Part shown: positions 8,350 through 16,058 of the stretch, in pieces
Position numbering within the stretch: position 1 is the stretch's first letter
Layout of the letters: each line of letters begins with the position of its first letter
Assembly: GCA_036278935.1 (NCBI GenBank)
Contig: DASUKA010000080.1
Span: 1 to 29,965, forward strand
Length of the DNA: 29,965 bases
Direction: 5' to 3'
Origin: DASSNR01 sp036278935
GTDB taxonomy: Bacteria > Gemmatimonadota > Gemmatimonadetes > Gemmatimonadales > Gemmatimonadaceae
Notes under the pieces: generated by a model
The model's database searches: none
What the model was told of the DNA's origin: nothing
Seen by the model: only the letters and a program-made list of their open reading frames with translations
Translations under genes and position numbers: made by a program

Positions 8350-9015
8350 GTGAAGGCCGTGCCCGCGGTCTCCGCCGCCGAGTTGATTCCGCCGCACCCC
8401 ACACTGGCGAGGGTCCGTGAGGCCGCGGCCGACTGTCACGCGTGCGACCTCTGGACCAGCGGCACGCAGACGGTGTTCGGCGAGGGGCCGCCGTTGGCTG
8501 CGCTCATGTTCGTGGGCGAACAGCCGGGCGACGTGGAAGACCGGGAAGGGCACCCTTTCGTCGGGCCATCGGGGCGGCTGCTGGATGCCGCGCTCCACCA
8601 CGCGGGGATCGATCGCTCGACCGTCTACGTGACCAACGCGGTGAAGCACTTCAAGTGGGTACGCGGGGAGCGGGGAGCGCGGCGCATCCACAAGAAGCCG
8701 AACGACACGGAGATCCGGGCGTGCCGTCCCTGGCTCGAGGCGGAGATCGCACTGGTGAAGCCGCGCGTTATCGCCTGCCTGGGCGCAACGGCGGCGCAGT
8801 CGATCCTCGGCAAGGAGTTCCGCGTCACCAGGGATCGCGGCAAAGCCATCGAATCCGGGCTCGGCCCCGTGGTCATCGCCACCGTCCATCCCTCGTCCGT
8901 GCTCCGATCCCCCACGGCGGAAGCGCGTGAACGCGCGGAGGAGGCGTTCATGGCCGATGTGAAGGCAATGGCGGAGTATCTGGAGGCTGCCTCGCCTCCC
9001 CGACCTTCCGCGTGA
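8350..9015 (+). CDS. udgX: UdgX-type uracil-DNA glycosylase/uracil-DNA crosslinking protein
   Basis: The product is 221 residues from GTG 8350. It matches the family-4-like UDG fold: GEQPGDVEDREGHPFVGPSG (56-75) is the first active-site motif and VHPSSVLR (179-186) the last. GARRIHKKP (109-117) is the UdgX-specific loop; its His (114) corresponds to the residue that forms a covalent bond with the uracil site in UdgX. Four cysteines (29, 32, 125, 143) are spaced as the 4Fe-4S ligands of this family. UdgX excises uracil and stays covalently attached to the abasic site. Its last 68 bp overlap, antisense, the receiver gene at 8948-9340. Confidence 0.93.
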   Translation: MKAVPAVSAAELIPPHPTLARVREAAADCHACDLWTSGTQTVFGEGPPLAALMFVGEQPGDVEDREGHPFVGPSGRLLDAALHHAGIDRSTVYVTNAVKHFKWVRGERGARRIHKKPNDTEIRACRPWLEAEIALVKPRVIACLGATAAQSILGKEFRVTRDRGKAIESGLGPVVIATVHPSSVLRSPTAEARERAEEAFMADVKAMAEYLEAASPPRPSA

Positions 9016-9340
9016 AGTCCCGCAGCTGGATGGGGAAGGAGAAGGACGCCAGACCTCGCTCGGCCGCCATGGCTGCCACCTCGCGCTCCGAGCGCATGCC
9101 ACTGAAGAGGATCACCGTACTCCCCGCCTGGGCCGCCCGCGCATAGGCTTCGTCTTCACAGGCGATGTCATGATCGCAGTCGAGCAGCACGAATGCGGGA
9201 CGCAGCCGGGTGATGGCATCGAGCGGCGCCTCGGTGACTTTCGGGAATACGGGAGTATGACCCGCAAGCTCGGCCAACGACGCGAGGAGTGCACCGATAA
9301 CGACATCATGCGCAATGACCAGGACTGCCGAAGTGGGCAT
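8948..9340 (-). CDS. Degenerate receiver (CheY-like) protein, paralogue A
   Basis: The product is 130 residues from ATG 9340. It reads as a stand-alone receiver fold: SAVLVIAHDVVIGALLASLAEL (beta1/alpha1), FVLLDCDHD with the phospho-acceptor-like D54, STVILFSGMRS (beta4, S80), and FPI (103) where a canonical receiver has the conserved Lys-Pro. The acidic pair at the end of beta1 and the Lys are not conserved, so normal phosphorylation is doubtful. It aligns without gaps over about 115 residues to the protein at 9981-10337, sharing D54, S80, VEAMA/VAAMA-like helix 4 text and P103. The C-terminal tail is Pro-rich. It is convergent with udgX and overlaps it. Partner and output are unknown. Confidence 0.8.
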   Translation of the reverse strand: MPTSAVLVIAHDVVIGALLASLAELAGHTPVFPKVTEAPLDAITRLRPAFVLLDCDHDIACEDEAYARAAQAGSTVILFSGMRSEREVAAMAAERGLASFSFPIQLRDFTRKVGEARQPPDTPPLPSHRP

Positions 9341-9383
9341 CGTATCTCGTCGGGAGCAGCGTGGCGGCGTTTGTCATCCCTGT

Positions 9384-9441
9384 CCCGCGCGGCACCGGAC
9401 GATGGGACGCCCGCCCAGACCATCGTCCGGTGCGCCGCGGG
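9384..9441 (-). terminator. Long hairpin between helical-protein gene and receiver A
   Basis: A 22-bp inverted repeat with 20 matches (9384-9405 and 9420-9441; the inner 14 bp, GCACCGGACGATGG and its complement, are perfect) with a 14-nt loop starts 4 nt after the stop codon of the gene at 9445-9741 and precedes the receiver gene on the same strand. There is no U-tract. It may be a terminator, an mRNA 3'-end stabiliser or an attenuator of the downstream receiver. Confidence 0.6.
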
Positions 9442-9444
9442 AGC

Positions 9445-9741
9445 CTACGTTTCGTAATACTCGGTGATGCACATCGCGATCACATGCTCGAGTGCACGGG
9501 CCTGTTCCGCGCGCGTGCGCGCCCGCTGCACGTCGGGGAGCGAGTGCCAGAGCTGCTTGAGCGTCACGAGCACCTGCTCCGCCTGGAGCGACTTGGCGTG
9601 GGCCTCGCGCGACAGATTGCGGAGCGCGCGGTGGAGGTAGCCGCTTGCGAGCAGTTCCAGTTCCAGGGCATCACGGAGTGCTTCGAGCGTTTCGTCCGCG
9701 AGCGCGCCGGAAAAATCCTTGGTGTCGATCGAGTCGGGCAT
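9445..9741 (-). CDS. Small all-helical protein of unknown function
   Basis: The product is 98 residues from ATG 9741; a TTG at 9756 would add five. The sequence is almost wholly helix-forming (ALADETLEALRDALELELLA, SREAHAKSLQAEQVLVTLKQLWHSL, RARTRAEQARALEHVIAMC), with heptad-like spacing, no membrane segment and no metal motif, so a helical bundle or dimeric coiled coil is likely. No family was recognised. It is transcribed toward receiver A and is divergent from receiver B, placing it between two paralogous receivers; a role as their interaction partner is only a guess. Confidence 0.7.
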   Translation of the reverse strand: MPDSIDTKDFSGALADETLEALRDALELELLASGYLHRALRNLSREAHAKSLQAEQVLVTLKQLWHSLPDVQRARTRAEQARALEHVIAMCITEYYET

Positions 9742-9980
9742 TGTACGCTGTCTCAAACGGTGGGGCGTACCAGAAACGGAGCCAACCCGTGCGCGGCTCT
9801 ACTGATGGACGCAACTGCCCGCGGAACAATTTTGCTCGCCATACGCGGCGAGCGGCGCGTGTATTGCGCCACCGTGGCGGTTGTCGCCGCCAGGTGGTCC
9901 GCGCACGCACGCCACTGCGACCTCGGACCCCTCATCCTACGGCACAGCCCCAGAGTTGGCAACATAGTGCTGGCACGCGC

Positions 9981-10337
9981 ATGACGAACGGCTCGGTGCT
10001 CGTTCTCTCAAACGACACGCTCATCACGGCGCTGCTCCTCTCCCTGTTGGAGCTGGAGGGCTTCACGCTCCTGCATGGCGATGGGACCGAAGCGGCCGCG
10101 GTCGTCGTCGAGCGCCTCAAGCCACGATTGCTCCTCCTCGATTCTCATCTTCCGGAGGCTCGTATGGAGGCGCTCTACCATGCGGTCGCAACGGCTGGCA
10201 CGGTGGCGGTGCTCTTCAGCCCGGGCCATGCTCGCGCGGATGTCGAGGCCATGGCCCGTGCGCGTGGCCTCCCCTGGTTCACCCTCCCGATCGGCCGGAC
10301 CCGGCTGCGAGAACTGTTGCTGGACGCGCTGGGGTAG
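9981..10337 (+). CDS. Degenerate receiver (CheY-like) protein, paralogue B
   Basis: The product is 118 residues from ATG 9981; upstream codons in the same frame are intergenic. It begins SVLVLSNDTLITALLLSLLEL, has RLLLLDSHLP with D54, TVAVLFSPGHA with S80, VEAMARARGLPWFTLPIG with P103, and ends soon after, so it is a bare receiver domain with no output domain. It is an evident paralogue of the protein at 8948-9340 (same positions for D54, S80 and P103). As there, the beta1 acidic pair and the usual Lys are missing, so it may be a phosphorylation-independent receiver. It is divergent from the small helical gene across about 240 bp. Confidence 0.8.
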   Translation: MTNGSVLVLSNDTLITALLLSLLELEGFTLLHGDGTEAAAVVVERLKPRLLLLDSHLPEARMEALYHAVATAGTVAVLFSPGHARADVEAMARARGLPWFTLPIGRTRLRELLLDALG

Positions 10338-10543
10338 CGAGAGGCGGAACTGCGAGGGAGAAGGGAAGTAGGTTGTGAGTTCTGGGTTCTGGGTTGTGAG
10401 TGGAGCGGCTCTGGGTGGAGAGGACGCTGCTCGTGTGAGGCGTTCCTGACCCACTGACCCACTGATCTGCTCCCTCGCCTCCCGCCTCCTGCCTCGCGTC
10501 TCCCTGTTCCCTGCTCCCTCGGCGCTCGCGTTACATTCCCGGC
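10338..10543. repeat. Low-complexity intergenic region with tandem and inverted repeats
   Basis: Four heptamers in ABBA order, GTTGTGA, GTTCTGG, GTTCTGG, GTTGTGA, fill 10372-10399. CTGACCCA is repeated in tandem at 10446-10453 and 10454-10461. A purine-rich GAGGGAGAAGGGAA (10354-10367) is complementary at 13 of 14 positions to TTCCCTGCTCCCTC (10507-10520). No ORF with coding character is present. It probably ends the receiver B transcript; C-rich, G-poor text at 10448-10520 would also suit Rho loading. Confidence 0.5.
10532..10537 (+). promoter_or_regulatory. -10-like box close to the AlkA-type start (leaderless candidate)
   Basis: TACATT ends 6 nt before ATG 10544 and no Shine-Dalgarno lies between. 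With a start site about 7 nt after the box, transcription would begin at the A of ATG. No good -35 is visible. The same spacing is seen at 28673-28678. Confidence 0.4.
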
Positions 10544-11290
10544 ATGCACCGCTCCGCCATCACCCATCTCAAGCGTTCGGACGCCACGCTCGCGCGTGTG
10601 ATCGAGCGGGTGGGGCCCTGCCGATTCAGGCCGGAGGCCGCCGGCACGCACTTCGATGCCGTCGCGCGCGCCATCGTCTACCAACAGCTCTCGGGGAGCG
10701 CGGCGCACACCATCTATACGCGGCTGCTGGCCATCCACGGCACGCCACCCACGGCGGCGCAACTGTTGGCCGCGCCCGACGCCCAACTCCGCGCCGTGGG
10801 GCTGTCGCGGCAGAAGATCGGATACCTGCGCGACCTCGCGACCAGGGCATCCACGGGCGATGTGTCGTTCGATACGCTGCACGACCTGCCGGATGCGGGC
10901 ATCGTGACCGCGCTCACGCGGGTGAAGGGGGTGGGGCTCTGGACCGCGCAGATGTTCCTCATCTTCCGTCTGGGCCGGCCCAACGTGCTTCCCGATCTCG
11001 ACCTTGGCATCCGGAAAGCGATCCAGCGGGCGTACCGCATGCGGGCGCTGCCTTCGGCGGAGCGCATCCAGCGGCTGGGCAGGAAGTGGGAGCCGCACTG
11101 CACCATTGCCTCGTGGTACCTCTGGCAGTTGCTCGACGTGGACGGAGTGGCTGGCACACCGGCAGCCAAGCGGCAGGGCGCCGCCTCAGGGAAGAATGGT
11201 GGCGTGGCGGGGAAGAACGGCGGCATCGCGAGAAAGAACAGGGGCTCCGCAGGGACGAGAGGGGGCGCCACGCGGAGGAATGGCGCGTAG
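10544..11290 (+). CDS. AlkA-like DNA-3-methyladenine glycosylase II with basic C-terminal tail
   Basis: The product is 248 residues from ATG 10544. Residues 1-200 form a HhH-GPD glycosylase: FDAVARAIVYQQLSGSAA (37-54), GLSRQKIGYLRDLA (86-99), hairpin LTRVKGVGLWTA (124-135), then LPDLDLGIRKAI (149-160), where D153 just before LGIR is the expected catalytic Asp. It should remove alkylated bases (3-methyladenine and relatives) in base excision repair; it lacks the N-terminal AlkA and Ada domains, as many short bacterial AlkA proteins do. Residues 205-248 are a low-complexity tail of Gly, Lys, Arg, Asn and Ala with a near-repeat GKNGGVA/GKNGGIA, probably a disordered DNA-binding tail. The last 11 nt overlap the next gene. 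Confidence 0.92.
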   Translation: MHRSAITHLKRSDATLARVIERVGPCRFRPEAAGTHFDAVARAIVYQQLSGSAAHTIYTRLLAIHGTPPTAAQLLAAPDAQLRAVGLSRQKIGYLRDLATRASTGDVSFDTLHDLPDAGIVTALTRVKGVGLWTAQMFLIFRLGRPNVLPDLDLGIRKAIQRAYRMRALPSAERIQRLGRKWEPHCTIASWYLWQLLDVDGVAGTPAAKRQGAASGKNGGVAGKNGGIARKNRGSAGTRGGATRRNGA

Positions 11291-12506
11291 CGCCGGCTCC
11301 CGCGCGCTGGATCGCTCGTCGGAGCGTGGCAGCAGCGTCTTTGCCATCACGGCGCCGGGTATCGCGCCCATCACCGCCGATGAGCTTCGCGCACTGGGGC
11401 TCACGGTGGATGGCGTGGAGCACGGCGGGGTGACGTTTCATGGCGGGCTCGATGCCATCTACCGCGCGAACCTCTCGCTGCGCACGGCCAGCCGCGTGGT
11501 TGTGCGGCTGGGCGCATTTCACGCGCGGGCGTTCGGCGAGCTGGAGCGGCGCGCACGCCAGCTGCCGTGGGCGCGCTACGTGGGACGCGACCGCGCCGTG
11601 CGGCTGCGTGTCAGCTGCCGCAAGTCCCGCCTCTATCATTCCGGCGCGGTTGCCGAGCGGCTTGCGGGCGCCATCGAGGCATCCACGAGTGCGCGCGTGG
11701 CGGTCGACTCGGCACGCGGGGCGGGGGCGGCGGCCGAGGACGCTGACGACGGCGCTGGCGCGCAGCTCGTGATCGCTCGGCTCGCGCACGATGAGTGCAC
11801 CGTGAGCATGGACAGCTCGGGCGAGCTGCTGCACATGCGCGGCTATCGGCTGGCATCGGCCAAAGCGCCGCTGCGCGAAACGCTCGCCGCCGCCATCCTC
11901 CTGCGGAGCGGCTGGGCGCCGAGCTCGCCACTGCTCGATCCGCTGTGCGGGGCCGGGACGATCCCCATTGAAGGCGCCATGATTGCGCGACGCATCCCGC
12001 CGGGCTTCACGCGCCGCTTTGCCTTCGTACACTGGCCGGACTTCGACGCTCCGCGCTGGGCCTCCCTGCTGGATGAGGCCGGCTCGGGCATCCGCGCCGC
12101 CCCCGCGCCGATCCACGGCTCCGACCGCGATGCCGGCGCCATCCAGGCCGCCGCGGCGAACGCCGAGCGCGCCGGCGTGGCGGGCGATATCACGTTCACC
12201 ACCGTCGCCGTGTCCGGCATCGCGCCGCCCTCCCAGCCTGGATGGCTCGTGACCAATCCGCCGTATGGCGTGCGCGTTGGCGAACGCGACCGGCTGCGCA
12301 ACCTCTACGCGCAGCTCGGGAACGTGGCGCGCCGGAAGTGCCCCGGATGGACCCTCGCGCTCCTGTCGGCGGACGCCCGTCTCGACGCGCAGCTCGCGAT
12401 CCCGCTCGAGGAGGTGCTCCGCACGCGCAATGGGGGGATCCCGGTGCATCTGGCGCGCGGTGAAGTCGATGGGGACAAGGCGATGGGATCAGGTCGTGAA
12501 GGGTGA
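11280..12506 (+). CDS. THUMP-domain class I SAM-dependent RNA methyltransferase (RlmL/TrmN-like)
   Basis: The product is 408 residues from ATG 11280, overlapping the AlkA-type gene by 11 nt, so translation is probably coupled. The N-terminal half (about 15-190) fits a THUMP region with VFAITAPGIAPITADELRALG and GGVTFHGGLDAIYRANLSLRTASRV, the standard opening of RlmL N-terminal domains. The C-terminal half is a Rossmann methyltransferase of the UPF0020 type: LLDPLCGAGTIPIEGAMIA (218-236) and TNPPYGVRVG with NPPY at 326-329, the N2-guanine/exocyclic-amine motif. It most likely makes m2G in 23S rRNA (RlmL N-half type) or tRNA; the target cannot be told from sequence. RlmK is not fused. Confidence 0.88.
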   Translation: MARSAGSRALDRSSERGSSVFAITAPGIAPITADELRALGLTVDGVEHGGVTFHGGLDAIYRANLSLRTASRVVVRLGAFHARAFGELERRARQLPWARYVGRDRAVRLRVSCRKSRLYHSGAVAERLAGAIEASTSARVAVDSARGAGAAAEDADDGAGAQLVIARLAHDECTVSMDSSGELLHMRGYRLASAKAPLRETLAAAILLRSGWAPSSPLLDPLCGAGTIPIEGAMIARRIPPGFTRRFAFVHWPDFDAPRWASLLDEAGSGIRAAPAPIHGSDRDAGAIQAAAANAERAGVAGDITFTTVAVSGIAPPSQPGWLVTNPPYGVRVGERDRLRNLYAQLGNVARRKCPGWTLALLSADARLDAQLAIPLEEVLRTRNGGIPVHLARGEVDGDKAMGSGREG

Positions 12507-12528
12507 TGTCTCACGCATCACGACCTGA
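12489..12528. terminator. Bidirectional terminator-like hairpin
   Basis: TCAGGTCGTGA (12489-12499) and TCACGACCTGA (12518-12528) are exact complements, with an 18-nt loop that offers an alternative inner stem GTGATG/CATCAC (12503-12508 and 12516-12521). The hairpin straddles the stop codon of the methyltransferase (12504-12506) and lies between convergent genes. No U-tract. Confidence 0.55.
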
Positions 12529-12555
12529 CTCCATCCCCGCCTCCTGATTCCCCAC

Positions 12556-13395
12556 TCAGGCGCCGGCAGCGAGATGCTGGCTGGCGAGATGCTGGTTGAA
12601 GAAGGTGAGCGTGCGCGCCCACGCGTCGCGCGCCGCGTCCACGTGGTAGGACGGGCGCGTGTCGTTGAAGAACGCATGCGGTGCGCCCGGATAGATGTGT
12701 GCCTCGAACGTCTTTCCCGCGGAGCGCAGTGCCTGCTCGAGGGCCGGCACACCGCCGGTGATGCGCACGTCCTCGCCGCCATAGAATCCGGCGAGCGGGC
12801 AGCGGATCTGCGGAATGTCGCCGGCGCTTGGTGCGCTGCCGTAGTAGATGGCGGCCGCGTCGAGATCCGGATCGCGGGCCGCGAGCAGCGCGGACAGTCC
12901 GCCGCCCATACAGTAGCCAACGCTCCCCACGCGGCCCGTGCATCCCGGTTGTGCGCGCAGATACCCGGACAGTGCGCAGAGGTCGGCAGCGTATTGCGGC
13001 AGAGGGCGGTTGGGGGTGAGGAGCAGCGCCAGCGCGTCACGCGTGGTGGAGCGCTCCGACTCCGGCAGCGCGTTGATGGCGGCCTCGCGTGCGGACGGGT
13101 CGGACCAGACCGCGGGCGTGGCACCGTCGAGCGTGCGCTTGGCGGTTGCGATCCTGCTCGCCTCCAGCGCCTCCGGCCGCGTGCCGCCGTGCGCGTACAG
13201 ATCCGGCGCGGCCACCAGGTAGCCCGCGGTCGCGAAGCGATGCGCCAGGTCCATGATGTGGTCATCCACGCCCCAGATCTCCTGAATCAGGATGATCGCC
13301 GGGAGCGGACCAGTCGCGGCGAGCGGCCGCGCCGTATAGGCCGGCACCACTGAGGTGCCGGATGAATAGCGGACCCATTCCGTCTGAAGTTGCAT
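12556..13395 (-). CDS. Dienelactone hydrolase family protein
   Basis: The product is 279 residues from ATG 13395. Family features in order: AIILIQEIWGVDDHIMDLAHRFA with E39, APDLY (63-67), nucleophile elbow GYCMGG with C162, GGEDVRI with D209 and YPGAPHAF with H240, so the Cys-Asp-His triad is complete. It is longer than classic dienelactone hydrolase (about 236 aa) because of a roughly 40-residue insertion between 75 and 130. No signal peptide, so it is cytosolic. In aromatic degradation the family opens dienelactones, but no such pathway is nearby and most genomic homologues are general carboxylesterases of unknown substrate. Monocistronic; convergent with the RNA methyltransferase. Confidence 0.9.
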   Translation of the reverse strand: MQLQTEWVRYSSGTSVVPAYTARPLAATGPLPAIILIQEIWGVDDHIMDLAHRFATAGYLVAAPDLYAHGGTRPEALEASRIATAKRTLDGATPAVWSDPSAREAAINALPESERSTTRDALALLLTPNRPLPQYAADLCALSGYLRAQPGCTGRVGSVGYCMGGGLSALLAARDPDLDAAAIYYGSAPSAGDIPQIRCPLAGFYGGEDVRITGGVPALEQALRSAGKTFEAHIYPGAPHAFFNDTRPSYHVDAARDAWARTLTFFNQHLASQHLAAGA

Positions 13396-13805
13396 GTCGA
13401 CCTCGGGCCGGCCGGCGAACGGCCGCCGGATGTGTGGTTCAGTCGCGCGGTGGGCGCGACGCCAATGGCATCTGCACGTCGCCTGGCCGGCGCACCGCCT
13501 CGCATGCGCCGACGTTGGATGCAGCGATTGTTCCGCACCTGGTGGAAACCGGCGGCTATGGCTGCCTCGTCGGCAGCAATGTGCCCGGTGACGATGGTCT
13601 CGACAAGACCACTCGTCGCGCCAGAGGGTGCGGCACGGAGAAGCGGCGCAAGAAGAACCGATAGGGCTCCGGCTACGCTACGCCCGCATTGGACGCCCTG
13701 CGCGGCGGACGGTACAATTCCCACGGAGACGCCGCCGCAGAATGCTCGCCGCGGCGCGTGGGTTCCCTCTTCCTCACTCACGTCACACACGACGCGGAGC
13801 CGCAC
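13396..13805. other. Intergenic region between divergent DLH and kinase genes
   Basis: No supportable gene. A short plus-strand frame ending at 13664 has an Arg/Lys-rich end and mediocre codon bias; the minus strand is also open. Neither matches anything recognised. The right end holds the kinase promoter listed separately. Confidence 0.5.
13689..13718 (+). promoter_or_regulatory. Candidate promoter of the Ser/Thr kinase gene
   Basis: TTGGAC (13689-13694), an 18-nt spacer, then TACAAT (13713-13718, five of six to TATAAT). The start site would be near 13725, giving a leader of about 80 nt to ATG 13806. Confidence 0.55.
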
Positions 13806-15785
13806 ATGACCGAGTCGCTCCACGATCGCATCGTCGGCGCCGTCGGCGACCACTACGCCCTGGAGCGCGAGATCGGGCGCGGCGGGATGTCGGTGGTGTA
13901 CCGCGCGCGCGACGTGCGCCTCAACCGCCCCGTCGCGATCAAGGTGCTGCCTCCCGAGCTGGCCTACGACCCCGCGGTCCGTCTGCGCTTCACGCGCGAG
14001 GCGCAGACCTCGGCGCAGCTCGCGCATGCGCACATCGTCCCCATCTACGACGTGGGCGAACGCGAGGGGATCGCGTATCTCATCATGGCCTTCGTGACCG
14101 GAGGAAGCCTGGCCGCGCTGCTGGCGCACGAGCCGCGACAGTCCATCGACGAGGTGCGCCGCTTCGTCTGCGAGATCGCCGAGGGGCTGGACTACGCGCA
14201 CACACGCGGCGTGATCCATCGCGACATCAAACCGGACAACATCCTGATCGACGGCGAGACCGGCCACGCGATGGTCACCGACTTCGGCATCGCGCGCGCC
14301 ATCGAGGCGGGCACGCGGCTCACCGTCACGGGCATCGCCGTCGGCACGCCGGCCTACATGTCCCCCGAGCAGGCGGTGGGGGAGCGCGAGATCGATGGCC
14401 GCAGCGACATCTACTCGCTAGGTGTGCTGGCGTACCAGATGCTCACCGGGCGTCTGCCCTTCGCGGCGAGCAACTCGATGGCGATCCTGGTGAAGCACCT
14501 GACCGAGCGCCCGCGCCCCATCACCGAGCTACGGCCAGACGCGCCACGGGCGTTGTGCCAGGCGATCGAGCGTGCGCTGATGAAGACGCCGGAGGATCGC
14601 TGGCCGACGGCCGCCTCGCTGCGCGACGCGCTGCGCTCCGACCAGGCGGTGGTCGGCTCATGGCGTGCGGAGCGGCGTGAGGTGGTGCGGTATCAATCGC
14701 CGAACCCGGACACGCCGGGGCGTCAGCGTGCGCTGCGCGAGAGCGGGCGCGGCGACGCGCGTGCGGATGCGCGTCTGGTATCGCCGCGGCGTGGCATGCC
14801 GGTGGCCGCGGCGCGCCCGGCGCTCCCGGTGCCGCAGCCGCCACTGCCCGGAGTTTCGCTGTCGGCCCCGGATGCACCGAAGGAGATCGTGCTCGAGCCG
14901 GAGCACCTGGCGTCGCTCACGCCCGAGCAGCGCGCGGACCTTCGGCTCTGGCACGGCCGAGTGAATCTGCTCGACCGCATCACGGCGATGCGCGGATACA
15001 CACTGCTCACCGTTGGCGCGATAGGGCTAGGGATCGCCGGCTTCGTGGGCGGCGTCAGTGACATTCCACCGCTCGTGCTCTCGCCGCTCGTGCCGCTCTA
15101 CATGAGCGTGAAGCTGTGGCGGCGCGGCAAGTCGCTGCGCGCGAGCGGGCTCAGGCTACGGCGCGTCCTCTTCATGCCGAGGGCCAAGTGGGTGATTCCC
15201 AGGCCGCAGCCCAAGCCGGTGGAGGCGCAGCTCGAGAAGCTGGCGCCGCGCGAGATCCTTGACGGTCCGCTGGGCCCGCCCATCCGGCGCGCGGTGGTGG
15301 AGCGGGCGGCGATTCTGGAGATCGTAGCCACGCTCTCGAAGAACGAGCGCGCGCTACTCCCCGACGTGGAACCGGCGGTGAACGGGCTGGTGGAGCGCGT
15401 GGCGCATCTGGCGCAGATGGTCTCCCGACTGGAGCAGAGCATCGACCCGCGGGTCATCGACGAGCTGGATGCGCGGATCGCGGAGGTGGAGCGGGAGAGC
15501 GGGACCGTGGAGGGTGCGTCGCCGGAGAGCGAGCGACGGCTGGCGCTCTACCGGCGGCGTCGGGGAACGCTAGCGGAGCTCGTGGAGCGGCGCGCGGCGC
15601 TCGTGAGGCAGCTCGACAGTGCGGGGTTGGCGCTGGGGAACATTCGGCTGGATCTCATCAAGTTCCGGGCGTCGGGGGTGCAATCGGCGCTGTCGGATGT
15701 GACGACGGCCACGCAGGAGGCGCGGGCGTTGTCGGCGGAGATCGGGGCGGTGCTGGAGGTGGGGGAGGAGTTGAGGGGCGTGTAG
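13806..15785 (+). CDS. Membrane-anchored Ser/Thr protein kinase (PknB-like) with coiled-coil C-terminus
   Basis: The product is 659 residues from ATG 13806. The kinase domain (about 17-275) is complete: Gly loop GRGGMSVVY (24-32), VAIK with K46, E65 in RFTREAQ, HRDIKPDN (138-145, catalytic D140), DFG (159-161), activation segment ending in SPE (186-188). A Pro/Arg-rich linker (285-355) follows, then two closely spaced hydrophobic segments (about 398-418 and 421-436), likely a membrane hairpin leaving both ends in the cytoplasm. Residues 470-655 are charged and helical (VERAAILEIVATLSKNERAL, RVAHLAQMVSRLEQSI, ELVERRAALVRQLDSA), a long coiled coil. There are no PASTA or other extracellular sensor repeats. 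Substrates are unknown. Single-gene unit. Confidence 0.93.
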   Translation: MTESLHDRIVGAVGDHYALEREIGRGGMSVVYRARDVRLNRPVAIKVLPPELAYDPAVRLRFTREAQTSAQLAHAHIVPIYDVGEREGIAYLIMAFVTGGSLAALLAHEPRQSIDEVRRFVCEIAEGLDYAHTRGVIHRDIKPDNILIDGETGHAMVTDFGIARAIEAGTRLTVTGIAVGTPAYMSPEQAVGEREIDGRSDIYSLGVLAYQMLTGRLPFAASNSMAILVKHLTERPRPITELRPDAPRALCQAIERALMKTPEDRWPTAASLRDALRSDQAVVGSWRAERREVVRYQSPNPDTPGRQRALRESGRGDARADARLVSPRRGMPVAAARPALPVPQPPLPGVSLSAPDAPKEIVLEPEHLASLTPEQRADLRLWHGRVNLLDRITAMRGYTLLTVGAIGLGIAGFVGGVSDIPPLVLSPLVPLYMSVKLWRRGKSLRASGLRLRRVLFMPRAKWVIPRPQPKPVEAQLEKLAPREILDGPLGPPIRRAVVERAAILEIVATLSKNERALLPDVEPAVNGLVERVAHLAQMVSRLEQSIDPRVIDELDARIAEVERESGTVEGASPESERRLALYRRRRGTLAELVERRAALVRQLDSAGLALGNIRLDLIKFRASGVQSALSDVTTATQEARALSAEIGAVLEVGEELRGV

Positions 15786-15890
15786 GGGATCGCTGACCGG
15801 CGAGCGGTTGCCCTCACGACTTGCTGAAGCGGACGATCGTCGCTGATGCCGCGGAGTGAAAGCTCCAGATGAATTGCTCTGCCATGCCCA

Positions 15891-15920
15891 TTGAATCGCG
15901 AGGCGCCGATGCGGTACCTT
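15891..15920 (+). promoter_or_regulatory. Possible leuCDB promoter
   Basis: In the 273-bp gap before leuC, TTGAAT (15891-15896), 18 nt, TACCTT (15915-15920) is the best promoter-like pair. It would give a leader of about 130 nt. No Leu-rich leader ORF and no terminator hairpin were found in this gap, in contrast to the leuA leader. Confidence 0.35.
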
Positions 15921-16058
15921 CCGAACCTTCGCGACCGGCGTACCGACTTGTAATCGGGCACACACACTACCGGTCACAGAGCGCGCTCCGCGCTGGACTG
16001 CTCGCCACTGGTCCGCTGTCGTATCACACTCGCTCTCTTCGCACATCCCGTTCGCAGC

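Noticed and set aside
7734..8402. Minus-strand 222-residue frame with hydrophobic N-terminal half
   Set aside because: It begins inside udgX and its hydrophobic part is the complement of the hydrophilic plus-strand ORF; the second half is Arg-rich noise. Not excluded with certainty.
10959..12449. Long minus-strand open frame opposite the RNA methyltransferase
   Set aside because: Low-complexity translation without domains; the plus strand has clear methyltransferase motifs.
13362..13664. 100-residue plus-strand frame before the kinase
   Set aside because: Overlaps the DLH start and promoter region, with mediocre codon bias and no family or Shine-Dalgarno.
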